From contig CP029202.1 of the NCBI GenBank assembly GCA_005222125.1, positions 496,001 to 560,000 of the forward strand: a stretch of DNA of 64,000 bases, written 5' to 3'. Each line of letters starts with the position of its first letter. The stretch's first letter is position 1. This document shows, in pieces, positions 54,615 to 63,936 of this stretch. Under the pieces are notes generated by a model. That model worked only from the letters and a program-made list of their open reading frames with translations. It had not been told where the DNA came from and did not search any database. The stretch comes from Spiroplasma melliferum (lineage in GTDB: Bacteria; Bacillota_I; Bacilli_A; Mycoplasmatales; Mycoplasmataceae). Made by a program: the position numbers and the translations under genes.

Positions 54615-54616
54615 AT
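54586..54616 (+). terminator. terminator of the candidate small RNA
   Basis: AAAACAATC pairs with GGGTTGTTTT (one U-G pair), loop of about 6, T-run after it. Confidence 0.8.
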
Positions 54617-54672
54617 TTTAATTGCTTTTTGGTAAAAAAGAAGTTATGATATAAGTATAAAAATAAATGATA

Positions 54673-54740
54673 TACCTGTATATACTAGTAATATGGTCTA
54701 GTGTTTCTACGTCTTACCATTGGAAGAAGACGCTATAGGT
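54673..54740 (+). promoter_or_regulatory. purine (guanine-type) riboswitch aptamer
   Basis: The core of the purine riboswitch is clear. P2 is ACTAG/CTAGT with loop AATATGG. J2/3 is GTTTCTAC. P3 is CGTCTT/AAGACG. J3/1 is CTAT. P1 is formed by ACCTGTAT (54674-54681) and ATAGGT (54735-54740). The base that pairs with the ligand (position 74 in the xpt numbering) is C, which predicts guanine or hypoxanthine rather than adenine. The J2/3 sequence is the normal one, so a 2'-deoxyguanosine type is less likely. It leads the BMP-family lipoprotein gene. Confidence 0.9.
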
Positions 54741-54809
54741 TAATGCTTTTGCTTTTTAAACATTAACCATTCATTTTAATAAAAGAATCAGGTTAATCTT
54801 TTTGTTTTT
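54738..54809 (+). terminator. riboswitch terminator/antiterminator pair
   Basis: Two exclusive hairpins share one strand. The antiterminator is GGTTAATG (54738-54745), overlapping the 3' strand of P1, with CATTAACC (54761-54768). The terminator is ATTAACC (54762-54768) with GGTTAAT (54791-54797), helped by ATTC/GAAT inside and followed by CTTTTTGTTTTT. Ligand binding holds P1 and so favours the terminator. Confidence 0.85.
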
Positions 54810-54839
54810 ACAAACATTAAGTAAAAAGGAGCAAAAAAT

Positions 54840-56240
54840 ATGAAAAGAATTTTACAAAGTTTAATGATGATAAGTATCATTGGCACTTCAGTGAGCAGTG
54901 TTTTTGCTTGCATAAAAAAATATAATTTTGATAATAGTATTTGGGTTATTACTGATGGGGGAACTATAAATGATCTTGCTTTTAATCAAGCAGCATGAGA
55001 AGGAGCAAGTAAATATGTTTTTACACAAAAAAATCAGACAACTCCGCCACAAGATTGAAAAAATTCAAACTGACGAGCAAGTTACTTTGAATCAGTTAGT
55101 CAAACTCCTGGTGATTATAAAAATGCTTATATTACATCTTCAATTGCAGGAGCAAAAACGTTAGTTTTGCCTGGTTTCAACCACGGCAATACTCTTGGTT
55201 GAGCAGCGGGACTAGTTGATAATATTATTTATATTGATGGAAGTAGTCAAAATATCCATCTTAATATGGACCAGAAGGCACCATTAGCAAAAAATATTAT
55301 TGGAATTACTTATCAAGCTGAAGCTTCAGGTTTTTATGCGAGTTTAGCAACAAGTATTTATTTAAATGCGCACCAAAACGAATATAATGGGCAATTAAAA
55401 GTCGGAAGTTATGGCGGGATGGATAATCCAGTTGCTGTTTCAAATTATATGTGAGGTTTTTTAGTTGGAATTGATTTGTTTAATACCATTATTAATTCTT
55501 CAATAAATAGTAAATGAAATAATTTAAAACACAATATATTAAAACAAGTACAAAATATTAATCCAAAAATAACAACTTTGCAATCAATTGTTAAAGTTCA
55601 AAATGTTTTAAAGCAAAATGAATCATGATTTTCCCAATCATTTCAAGCTGGAGATGGCAAAATTATTAGTGATGAATTATTAGCACGTGGGGCTCGAATT
55701 ATTTTTCCAGTTGCTGGCGCACAAGTTCAAGATACAATTAATCAAATTAAAGTTAACAAAGCGAATGCTAAAATAGTCGGTGTTGATACCGAACAATCGA
55801 AAATTTATGGCGAAGATTATGTTGTAACTAGTGCTTTAAAACAAATTGCTACTTCAACTTTTGATGCGTTAAAAAATATTTATTCATCAGAATGTGGTTA
55901 TGATGCACAAAATAATATATGAGATAATACGAAACAGACAAATAATTGTTGAATTAATACTGACCAAACTTCCCTTGACCATCCATCATGAACGGGAATT
56001 GAAACAACAAAATGAGTTACACAAGATTTAGTTGATTTTTTACATAATACGACTGATAATCATAGTAAGGATACTTTGTTTGATAAGATGGTAAAAATAT
56101 TACAGTACGCTTATAAAAGTGGAATTGATAATTATCCCCCAATTTCTGCACAAAATTTTACAAATACTTTACAAAATACATATGAAACACAAACAAAATT
56201 AAAAGCATATTTATTAGCAGCAATTGAAAAGGTGTTATAA
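54840..56240 (+). CDS. BMP-family (nucleoside-binding) lipoprotein
   Basis: 466 residues. The signal peptide ends at Cys24 in SVFAC. BMP/Med family proteins are substrate-binding parts of ABC importers for purine nucleosides. WVITDGGTINDLAFNQAAWEG near the start fits the family's (D)GGxxDxSFNQ(S/A)xWxG. NIIGITYQAEASGFYAS and KVGSYGGMDNPVA are also typical. RBS AAAAGGAGC. It stands alone, without permease or ATPase genes next to it; those must be elsewhere. It lies directly behind a guanine-type riboswitch, so purine supply should repress it. More than ten Trp are TGA. Confidence 0.92.
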
Positions 56241-56280
56241 TTTTCTTAAGGTTTATTTATCAACTAATAAATTATTGTAA

Positions 56281-56673
56281 TTAGCATCAGCACCAAGTAT
56301 GGCAGTTATTAGTTGTTATAAAGCAAAATCAAAAGATGATATCCATGAAGAACTTATAGAGGATTTTAATATTTATAATGATATTGAAGAAGTAATAAAT
56401 AATTTACATAATTTAAAGCAAATTAATAAACATTTAGAAGTTATTGGTTTATTTAAGGAATTGTTAAGTGATCAAGAACAACTTCGACAAGAAAAAGAAC
56501 TTGATGAGAAAATTGAGAATATAACAAGTGGTATTTATCAAGACTTAAGCGATATTGAAAAAAATATTAATGATGTTATTAAAATAGAAAATCTAGGGAA
56601 TGAGTTAGATATGTTAGAAGATAAAGTTGTTATTGAATTTATTAAAGAATTAGAAAAAGAAATTAACTTTTAA
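56281..56673 (+). pseudogene. lipoprotein lacking most of its signal peptide
   Basis: The open frame from ATG 56299 gives 124 residues beginning MAVISCYK. The codons before it (LASAPS) continue the end of a lipoprotein signal peptide up to a lipobox AVISC, but a stop (TAA 56278-56280) cuts off the hydrophobic part. No ribosome-binding site stands before the ATG. The body is acidic and helical (IEEVINNLHNLKQI, LFKELLSDQEQLRQEKELDEKI). It is probably a 5'-truncated lipoprotein gene left after recombination. The family is not recognised. Confidence 0.6.
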
Positions 56674-56795
56674 AGAGTTTTATTATGATTTTAATATTTC
56701 CCGACCCTAATTTATAATTCAAAATTTTTATTTATTTTTTTCCTTGTAAATTGTAAATGCAAGTGCAACAAATCTATTAATTTAATAATAACATA

Positions 56796-56846
56796 AAATA
56801 AAAACTACACTCATTTTTTTATCAAATTAAGTGTAGTTTTTATTTT
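56796..56846. terminator. long bidirectional terminator
   Basis: AAAATAAAAACTACACT pairs with AGTGTAGTTTTTATTTT (17-bp arms) between the plus-strand lipoprotein fragment and the minus-strand restriction gene. Confidence 0.9.
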
Positions 56847-56870
56847 ATAATTATCTTAATTAAAATTAAT

Positions 56871-57425
56871 TTATTTAATACAGTTAATACTTTTTTGAAA
56901 CATATTTTCTATATCATCACACATATGATTTGTAGACAATGTAACTTTTTTATTTACTTCATTACCAGGATTCATTGATGTAAGCTTTTTATTAATAATT
57001 TTATCTTTAAAATTATATCTTATTAAATGTGATCTTTGTTTGTGATCATAAAATATTTGATTACTTGTAAATAATTTATATTTAATTGAATTTAACTCAA
57101 GTCCAATACAAATAATTAAATCATAATTATATTTTGGATTTATTCCATTAAATTGAAATGATTTATTGTTTCCAATCTTAGCTGTTTTAATTTCAATTTT
57201 TTTATTTTCAATTATAATATCATATTCATCATGGATATGTTTTAAATCTACATTATATCCATTTTCATTAAATATTGTTTTAACAAATGTTTCACCAACT
57301 TGTCCTAATGCATTCCCTTCAAAACCTCATGCTAAAGCAAAATAACCATTTTTTTCTTTTTCAATCATTTTTAATTTTTCTAAAACTAAATCTTTAAAAA
57401 TTTTATAAATTTGTTTTCTATTCAT
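56871..57425 (-). CDS. putative type II restriction endonuclease (PD-(D/E)XK type)
   Basis: 184 residues. Start ATG 57423-57425; it overlaps the methyltransferase stop by one base (TAATG). The centre has the typical nuclease core: an aspartate in EYDIII (Asp69) and, after a short turn, IEIKTAKIG with Glu78 and Lys80. GNALGQVGETFVKTIFNENGYNV before it looks like the helix and strand that usually precede the active site. One TGA Trp. The neighbour is an N6-adenine methyltransferase, so a type II restriction-modification system is likely. The recognition site is unknown. Confidence 0.7.
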
Positions 57426-58373
57426 TACATAAATTCCTCAAATCCATTATTTAATAAAATTTTATAAATATGACTTTTGCCAATATGATAACAAGAATTT
57501 GTAGCTCTACTACTATTTTCAATTCAATTAATATTTTCAAAAAGTTCATTTAATTTTTTAACAATACATTTATTTTTTATATTATATTTAATTGCTATAC
57601 CACTTTTATATTTAACATTTTCAAAATTTTTTACAATTTTATTTTCTTTAAAAAAAGTACTACTAATATAAAAATCTGCTTTTTCCTCATATATTCATCG
57701 TTTACCACATTCTCTATTTTTTGCCAAACTAACTGTAAATACAGATAATAAATCTGAAAAAGGTTCTCTTTTATTTCTTGTATTATATCAGCTTATTTCT
57801 TCTTTATTATTTTTATGGTTTTTACTTCATATTTGAAAAACACATTTAATATCAACATCCCCTCCATTAGGTATATAAAATGCATTTTCTTGTAATTCTT
57901 CTTGGTAAATTAAATTATAATTTTTAACTCTATATTTAATTGAACCTTTTCCTATACTAGAAAAAAACATAGGTAATATAAAACATACATAATCAGCAGC
58001 AGGAAAACTATGATTTATAAATTCAAGTGCCATTGTACCTCTATGTCCAAAAGGAGGATTACCAATAACAATATTTTTTTGTTTATTAGGCAATGTAAAT
58101 TGTAAATAATCACTTTTAATTACATCAGCTCTTCTGGGGCATATATCAATACCTAATCTTTTATTTTTTGGTAATAAATCTAAAAAACATCCTTCACCAA
58201 CACTAGGCTCGATTCAAAAAAAATCATCTAAATTTTTTTTCTCAACTATTTAATATTTTTACTGTATTATTAAATAATTTTTCAGCAATAGATCTTTTAG
58301 TAAAATATTGATCAAAAATATTCTTATCATTTATTTTTACCTTTTTTCCATTAACAAACTTTAATTCATTCAT
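57425..58373 (-). pseudogene. N6-adenine DNA methyltransferase, frameshifted
   Basis: The start frame (ATG 58371-58373, MNELKFVNGKKVKIN) stops at TAG 58203-58205. The rest of the protein is in another frame to TAA 57425-57427. The break is at a run of eight T (58233-58240, A on the coding strand); seven would restore one frame of about 315 residues. Motif I reads WIEPSVGEGCFLDLL and the catalytic motif IV reads NPPFG, which together mark an N6-adenine methyltransferase. Motif X (FDQYFTKRSIAEKL) lies in the first part. Its loss while the nuclease stays intact would be harmful, so slippage or a sequence error is likely. Confidence 0.75.
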
Positions 58374-58512
58374 TTAAATAACTCCCTTTATTTTTCTTAT
58401 TTTAATAATTATAACAAATATATTAGAATATTTTAGGAACTTATAACATTTTTTAAATTATACTATAAATTATTAAATAAATTAAATTTAGGACAATAAT
58501 TAAGTTCAATAT

Positions 58513-59487
58513 TTATTTAAAAAATTGAATAAATAAACTTTTTGCTGAATTTCAATTTAAACACTGTCGTGGCCTTTCATTTATTATATTAACTATTTCA
58601 TCATAATATTGTTGTGAATAAATATCTAAATCAATGCCTTTAGGAAATCAATGTCTTAAATCACGGTTAATTCGTTCAACAATAGGTTTTTGAGTAGGTT
58701 TACCTTTATCACAAAAATAAACTTTAGTACCAATATAAGCTTCAATTTGTTTTCATTCTGAAAACTCTTTACCTTGATCAGTTATAATACCTTTAACTAT
58801 TTTCTTTAAAATACTAGTTTTAAAAATGCTTTTAATAACTCTAATTACTTCGTTTGGTGTTCTATCTTTTAACTTTCTTACAATTTCAAATTTAGTTAAT
58901 TGCTCAGTTAAAACTAAACAAACAGATTTCAAATCTTTGCCAACTATTGTATCCATTTCAAATCAACCAAATTCATTTTTATCATGTTTAGCTTCTGCAA
59001 TAGTTCTAAAACTAGTTAATTTACCACGATTATCAATAGTTTGCTTACTCTTATTTTTTCGACCATGAAAGTATAAATTACGTTTATTTAAACCAAATAA
59101 ACCAAGAAAAATATACTTATATAAAGTTTTAAAACATACCGGAAATTTAATACCAAATTCACGTTTATATTCATAACAAATAATCTCTGGGGATCAATGA
59201 AATTTATTAAATTTTTCATCTAATCACATTAATTGTTGATATAAAAATTTAATATGCTTAACTGATTTTTTACGATTTTTAAAATACTTTTTATGAGCTT
59301 TAACAGCATTATAATACTTTACACTATAAAAACGATTAATTTCACGTAAAATAGTACTTCGATGTTTATCCATTGCTTTTGCTATTTTAGATAAATTTGG
59401 TTTACCATTTTTCTTTTGAAATAGTTTTGATACTAATAACTGACTTAATATAACACGTTCATCAATACTGAAATGCTTATAATTCAT
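58513..59487 (-). CDS. IS30-family transposase
   Basis: 324 residues, complete, with TGA Trp codons. The N-terminal helix-turn-helix part has FSIDERVILSQLL and IAKAMDKHRSTILREINR. The DDE core shows MDTIVGKD (first Asp), ITDQGKEFS (second Asp) and PIVERINRDLRHWFPKGID (Glu). This is the IS30 pattern. A related fragment lies at 51878-52045. Some SpV1 plectroviruses carry an IS30-type transposase gene, and phage genes begin 450 bases further on, so it may belong to the prophage. I did not find convincing terminal inverted repeats. Confidence 0.9.
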
Positions 59488-59515
59488 TATTAAATACCTT
59501 TCTAAAATTTTTTGT

Positions 59516-59521
59516 TATAAT
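59516..59521 (+). promoter_or_regulatory. -10 box of the small lipoprotein gene
   Basis: TATAAT 40 bases before ATG 59561, with RBS AAGGAAGGAA between. Confidence 0.5.
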
Positions 59522-59560
59522 TATTACATATTTTTAATAAAGGAAGGAATAAGTTAAAAA

Positions 59561-59916
59561 TGAAAAAATTACTAAGTATTTTAGGAGTATGTGGTCTAGT
59601 TGGAATGTCAGCAAATTTAACAGCTTGTAATAAACCTAACAATAATGAAAACGGCGGAGGTAATAAACCTGATAAACCACCAGTTGGAAGCAATTGAAAG
59701 TTAATTAATGACCCTGAATCTGAAATTTTAGATAAAGATAAAACTTATATTGTAATTGCTGGGAGTAAAGAAAAAGGTTATTATTTAGCAGATTGAAAAA
59801 AATTTGATTGAAAAGTATACAAATATAAATCAGTTTATCGTTGGGATGGTGTTGGAGAGCCTAAAACATTTGAAATTGATAATACTACAGGTAAAATTAC
59901 AGATTGAAAAGAATAA
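59561..59916 (+). pseudogene. small lipoprotein sharing a domain with a phage protein, frameshifted
   Basis: The ATG frame stops after seven codons (MKKLLSI, TAG 59582-59584). With one more T in the short run at 59580-59582 the gene would encode about 118 residues. The signal peptide would end at Cys23 (NLTAC), followed by an Asn/Gly/Pro linker and a domain of 64 residues (SNWKLINDPESEILDKD...TFEIDN). That domain is identical, base for base over 193 bp, to the interior of the phage gene at 59939-62080 on the other strand. The tail is only NTTGKITDWKE. TGA Trp are kept. It may be host-derived or phage-derived; a role in phage immunity or adhesion is only a thought. Confidence 0.7.
59692..59884 (+). 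repeat. 193-bp inverted repeat, left copy
   Basis: Perfectly identical to the reverse complement of 61363-61555. The first differing bases are C59691 and C59885. It codes for the same peptide in the same frame as the other copy. Confidence 0.95.
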
Positions 59917-59938
59917 AAGGAACTTAATAGTTCCTCTT

Positions 59939-62080
59939 TTATATTAATCGTACAAATTTCATAAATATAATTAATAGGAATATATTTGTTATTGTATTAT
60001 ACAATGCTGGACTAAATTTTCATACCTCAAATGTCTGATTAAAAAAACTATATATTGTTTGAAATATTTTACCAACACCACTTGCTAACTCATTTACTTG
60101 TTTTACACCCGGAATATTATTAACAACTCAAATTGCTGCATTTCTAATATGACATGCTAAATTATATCAACTACAACTTTCATATTGTGCTTGTCATCAT
60201 TGCCCATCAGGAAACAATCCACCATTATTAATTTCTTGTCAATTATAAATACCAAAATTAAAATCATAATAACGATAAATATCATTTTCTTTTTGAGCTT
60301 GTAATTCAAAAACATTATAACCAATTTTTTGTTCTTCAATTTTTTTATATTTTAAACCATATTTATCTTTTAAAGCACCTTCAAAAACATAACCCTCATT
60401 TTGATTAATATTATAATTATTTGAAACTGAAAAATCATAATTAAATACATTACCATAGTTAGTATTATAAAACCGATTTTTGAAGGCAGAATATAATTTA
60501 ATATCTAATTGCTTATATTTATCAGAAAAATAAAAATAACGTGGATAAATTTTAAAACCATTGTTAGCCAACAAACCATATTTCTTGTTATAACCTTGAA
60601 CATAAGTATTATTTTCTAAATCAAAAATGGTTCGTAAATAATCTTTATAAAAATTTTGAGAAACCGTAAACATACTATTTAATAACTTTTCAAATTGAGT
60701 TTTATTAGTATTTTTTTCATCAATTAAAACATCTCTAAAATTAACCAACTTTAAACCAAAAAAGTTAATTAGAACAGTATTATATTGTAAATTATCAATA
60801 TAACCACTTTCAATAAAATTACTACGATTTTGAAACACTGGCACCAACGCATGCGCAAAAAATGCTTTTAAAAATTTATTAATATCAATTTGCCCTTTCA
60901 TATGTTCAAAAACATCTTTACCAGTATTAGGACTATTACCTTGATAATAATTATATGTTTCAGCACTAAAATTAAATATATTTTCTTTATTTTTCATAAA
61001 AACAAATAAAAAACCTAAATCATCAGTATACCGATAACTATTATAATCACTACCATTTCAATATTGCTTAAGGTGTGTTAACTCTAAACTCCCAGCAATA
61101 ATATTTTTCTTTTCATCAATCGTTAAAATCATTCGATAAATTGACTTTTTAGTTAAAATTATACCAGTACTAGTTTTATCTAAATTATTAATAATTTCAA
61201 AATCAAAAATAATTCTTTGACTACCTAAATTTGGATCATCATAATCAGGGTTACCACCTTGCTGAACTCGAATATTTTCTTGCACAATAGCATTAATATA
61301 TTTTAATAAAAAAGAACGAGTATTTTGATATTGATTATCAGTCCAAAAAATAGGATTACCATTATTATCAATTTCAAATGTTTTAGGCTCTCCAACACCA
61401 TCCCAACGATAAACTGATTTATATTTGTATACTTTTCAATCAAATTTTTTTCAATCTGCTAAATAATAACCTTTTTCTTTACTCCCAGCAATTACAATAT
61501 AAGTTTTATCTTTATCTAAAATTTCAGATTCAGGGTCATTAATTAACTTTCAATTTTGGAATTTTAAATTAATCAATTGTAAATTATCAACACTTTTTTC
61601 TAATTTATTAATAACTTCCACAGTATTAAAATACTTGGCAAAAGAATAAGAAAAATTAGTTAATTCTTTTAAAAATTGTTTTTTATCAACATCATAAAAT
61701 TTATCAATGTTATATTGTTTAGCATAAGTATCTCAATTTTTATATAAATCCATAAACTCATCACTAGGCTTGTCGAATGAAATTCCAGTTGAATAACTAT
61801 CTTTTAAAAAGTCTAAATATCACTTATCATTATAAATTAATGATTTTGATGTTTTTAAAGTCGGATTAATAAAATAATTCGTTTCTGATCAATTTTCAAA
61901 AAAAGTACTACGTAAAAACATTGTATTAATAAAATCTGTTTCATTGATACCTGTTGATTGTTGCTTTACATTATAACTTTGTTGATTTAAAGGTTTAAAT
62001 GCTGTTAAAGTAATAAAAGGAATAACTAAGCTTAAAATACCTAAAATAAATATTGAAAATAAAGATATTGTTTTTTTCAT
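59939..62080 (-). CDS. plectrovirus large structural protein (ORF1-like, probable adsorption protein)
   Basis: 713 residues. It starts with a membrane/signal segment (KTISLFSIFILGILSLVIPF) and ends with another one next to a basic end (IFLLIIFMKFVRLI), with a glycine-poor, Tyr/Asn-rich exterior between. This layout, anchored at both ends, fits the minor coat/adsorption protein of filamentous phages. Length and position fit the large ORF of SpV1-type viruses. Residues about 175-239 form a domain that is identical to the lipoprotein at 59561. Several Trp are TGA. Last gene of the phage block; RBS AGGAG before ATG. The exact role is inferred. Confidence 0.75.
61363..61555 (-). repeat. 193-bp inverted repeat, right copy
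   Basis: Reverse complement of 59692-59884 with no mismatch. It lies inside the phage large gene, in frame. Confidence 0.95.
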
Positions 62081-62092
62081 ATTTAACTACTC

Positions 62093-62329
62093 CTAACTAT
62101 ACAATGTTTTAGAAACAATAAAGGCAAGAATATATAAACTTGAAATTGTTAACATTAGTGGATGACTAAATAAAATTGCCATTTTACCAAACAACGAAAG
62201 TAACCAATTATCTGAATTATATAGATCCATAATAATATTTTTTGCTGATGTTAATTGATTTATAATAACTGTTATAAAACCTGTCCCAAAAATAGCGATT
62301 GCTGCAACTAATAAAACTAATCTAATCAT
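62093..62329 (-). CDS. plectrovirus small membrane protein (78 aa)
   Basis: 78 residues with two hydrophobic segments ([20 protein letters not shown] and [17 protein letters not shown]) around a short amphipathic linker. Its ATG overlaps the stop of the upstream gene by one base. It lies between the 133-residue protein and the large protein, where filamentous phages carry small membrane or minor coat proteins. No Trp other than TGG. Function inferred from position only. Confidence 0.7.
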   Translation of the reverse strand: MIRLVLLVAAIAIFGTGFITVIINQLTSAKNIIMDLYNSDNWLLSLFGKMAILFSHPLMLTISSLYILAFIVSKTLYS

Positions 62330-62730
62330 TATTTATGTATCCTTCTATATGCTTGTTCTCTCGTTTTTGCTTGTTTAGCTAAACTTGATAATTGTTGTTT
62401 ATTGCGATTAATTTTAAATTGCTTACGCTCTTTAATGTGTTTTTGTATACCTTGTTTAGTATCAGAAACTCCACGAGCTGTTGCAGAATATAATTGTGAT
62501 GTGCTATTTTTAACAGTTGAACCTAATTCATTATATTGTGTTGATGTACCATGAATAGCATAAATTGATAATTTAATGATCATAAAAAAGATTATAAAAT
62601 AAGCAATCGTTGTATTTGTCATTGGCAATTTAGTGTTTCAAATTACATCAAAAATAAACAAAAATACATCAAAAATAAAGCTAAATATCTTGTCTCAATT
62701 ACTGTTGTTTTCAGTTAAAAAATTAATCAT
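62329..62730 (-). CDS. plectrovirus membrane protein (133 aa)
   Basis: 133 residues. Start taken at ATG 62728-62730 (MINFLTENN), after AAGGAAGTGG; it overlaps the end of the ATPase gene by eight bases. Two TGA Trp (NW, IW) are in the first third. Two hydrophobic parts ([17 protein letters not shown] and [16 protein letters not shown]) are followed by a basic, Gln/Lys-rich C-terminal part that could bind DNA ([17 protein letters not shown]). Probably a minor coat or assembly protein. Confidence 0.7.
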
Positions 62731-63730
62731 CTTTACCACTTCCTTTTTTAGGTTTTAAATTCTTCTTAAGAATATCAATGTCTAATAACTCTAAACGTTC
62801 TTTTATTGTTAAATCTTTAAGTTGTGTTCAATAATACTCTTTAGTATCTGAAACATCATCATTTTTTAAATCACGAACAAATGAAAGTCATTTACTTTCA
62901 TACTTTTGGGCGATTTCTAATGGAATAATAATCTTAAAAAACCGAATTCCTAATCCAACATCAGATCTATGTTTTGCACGTTTACCCTCTGCTGTACGCT
63001 TGACAGATTCGGTTTTTCAAATTTCATAATCAGTAATATCTTGAAAAATACCAATTCGCATAATAAAAAATCTGTTAAAAAAATTAATTCCTTTTTTAAC
63101 AATGGGTTTTTTCAAAGAAATAGGAATAATAATTCCACTAGCTAATTGGCGAATATTATTTCAAAGCATACCTTCACGTTGAGCTGTAAATAAAGCACGA
63201 TGTCCAAAATGTCTAGCTAATACAATCCAAGGAATTTTACCACGATGAGTTACTTTTTCATCATGAGGACTAGTTCCGTCAATATATAAAAAACTCTCAT
63301 CAAACAAAATTAAACTATCATCTGGGGGAACTGGTTTTGTTCGATCTGTAAAATCTAAATTCTTAAAAGTTAAAACTTTAACTTTATCATCTTCTAATGG
63401 ATAGTTACTATAAATTTTATCTGTTAATAATTTCATTGTTTCCGACAAATAAGTTAAAAGCAGTGTTTTACCAGTACCTAATTTACCAATAATTACTGAT
63501 AAAGGATTATCTCAAACAAAATTTACTAAACGAAAAGCATTCAACTGATAAAAAATATTTTTTCATAATCATCAAACAAAATAAACACATTGTAAAGCAA
63601 ATAATAATCAAAACACTAAGCCGGTATAATTTAATGAAATAATTCAAATTAATAAATCAATTAAACTAAACAAAACCATTGAACCATTAATATAACAAAA
63701 ATTTATTAGAAAAAATACAAACTTTTTCAT
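62723..63730 (-). CDS. plectrovirus Zot/pI-like assembly ATPase
   Basis: 335 residues. Two N-terminal membrane segments are followed by a P-loop GKLGTGKT (82-89) and a Walker B-like SLILFDE. The later part has VLARHFGHRALFTAQRE, reminiscent of the Zot/pI family of filamentous phage assembly proteins. It pumps or guides phage DNA through the membrane during release. The start ATG 63728-63730 overlaps the upstream stop by one base. Many Trp are TGA, which splits it into small pieces in the standard code. Confidence 0.85.
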
Positions 63731-63933
63731 TACTTAAAATACCCAACTATTTTAAAAATCATTCACAATAAGAACCAAGTTAAAAATAAAATAACAATTC
63801 AAATACCAACCATCATAGTTAAATATTCATTTTGAGTCAAAGTCCAAGTTGTAATACTTTCAACGTTAGATTTGTCAATAAATAAAAATATATGAATAAA
63901 AAACTCTTTTAATTTTTCTCAATCTTTTGCCAT
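63730..63933 (-). CDS. plectrovirus small membrane protein (67 aa)
   Basis: 67 residues. A soluble start (MAKDWEKLKEFFIHIF) is followed by one strong membrane segment (MVGIWIVILFLTWFLLWMIF) and a short basic end. Three TGA Trp. It is overlapped by the ATPase start (TAATG) and lies 3 bases after the stop of a partial upstream gene. In filamentous phages small coat-like proteins occupy this place. Function inferred from position. Confidence 0.65.
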
Positions 63934-63936
63934 AAT

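Noticed and set aside
54970-55164. Plus-strand frame of 64 codons inside the BMP gene
   Set aside because: Wrong frame within a clear BMP-family gene that reads through TGA codons.
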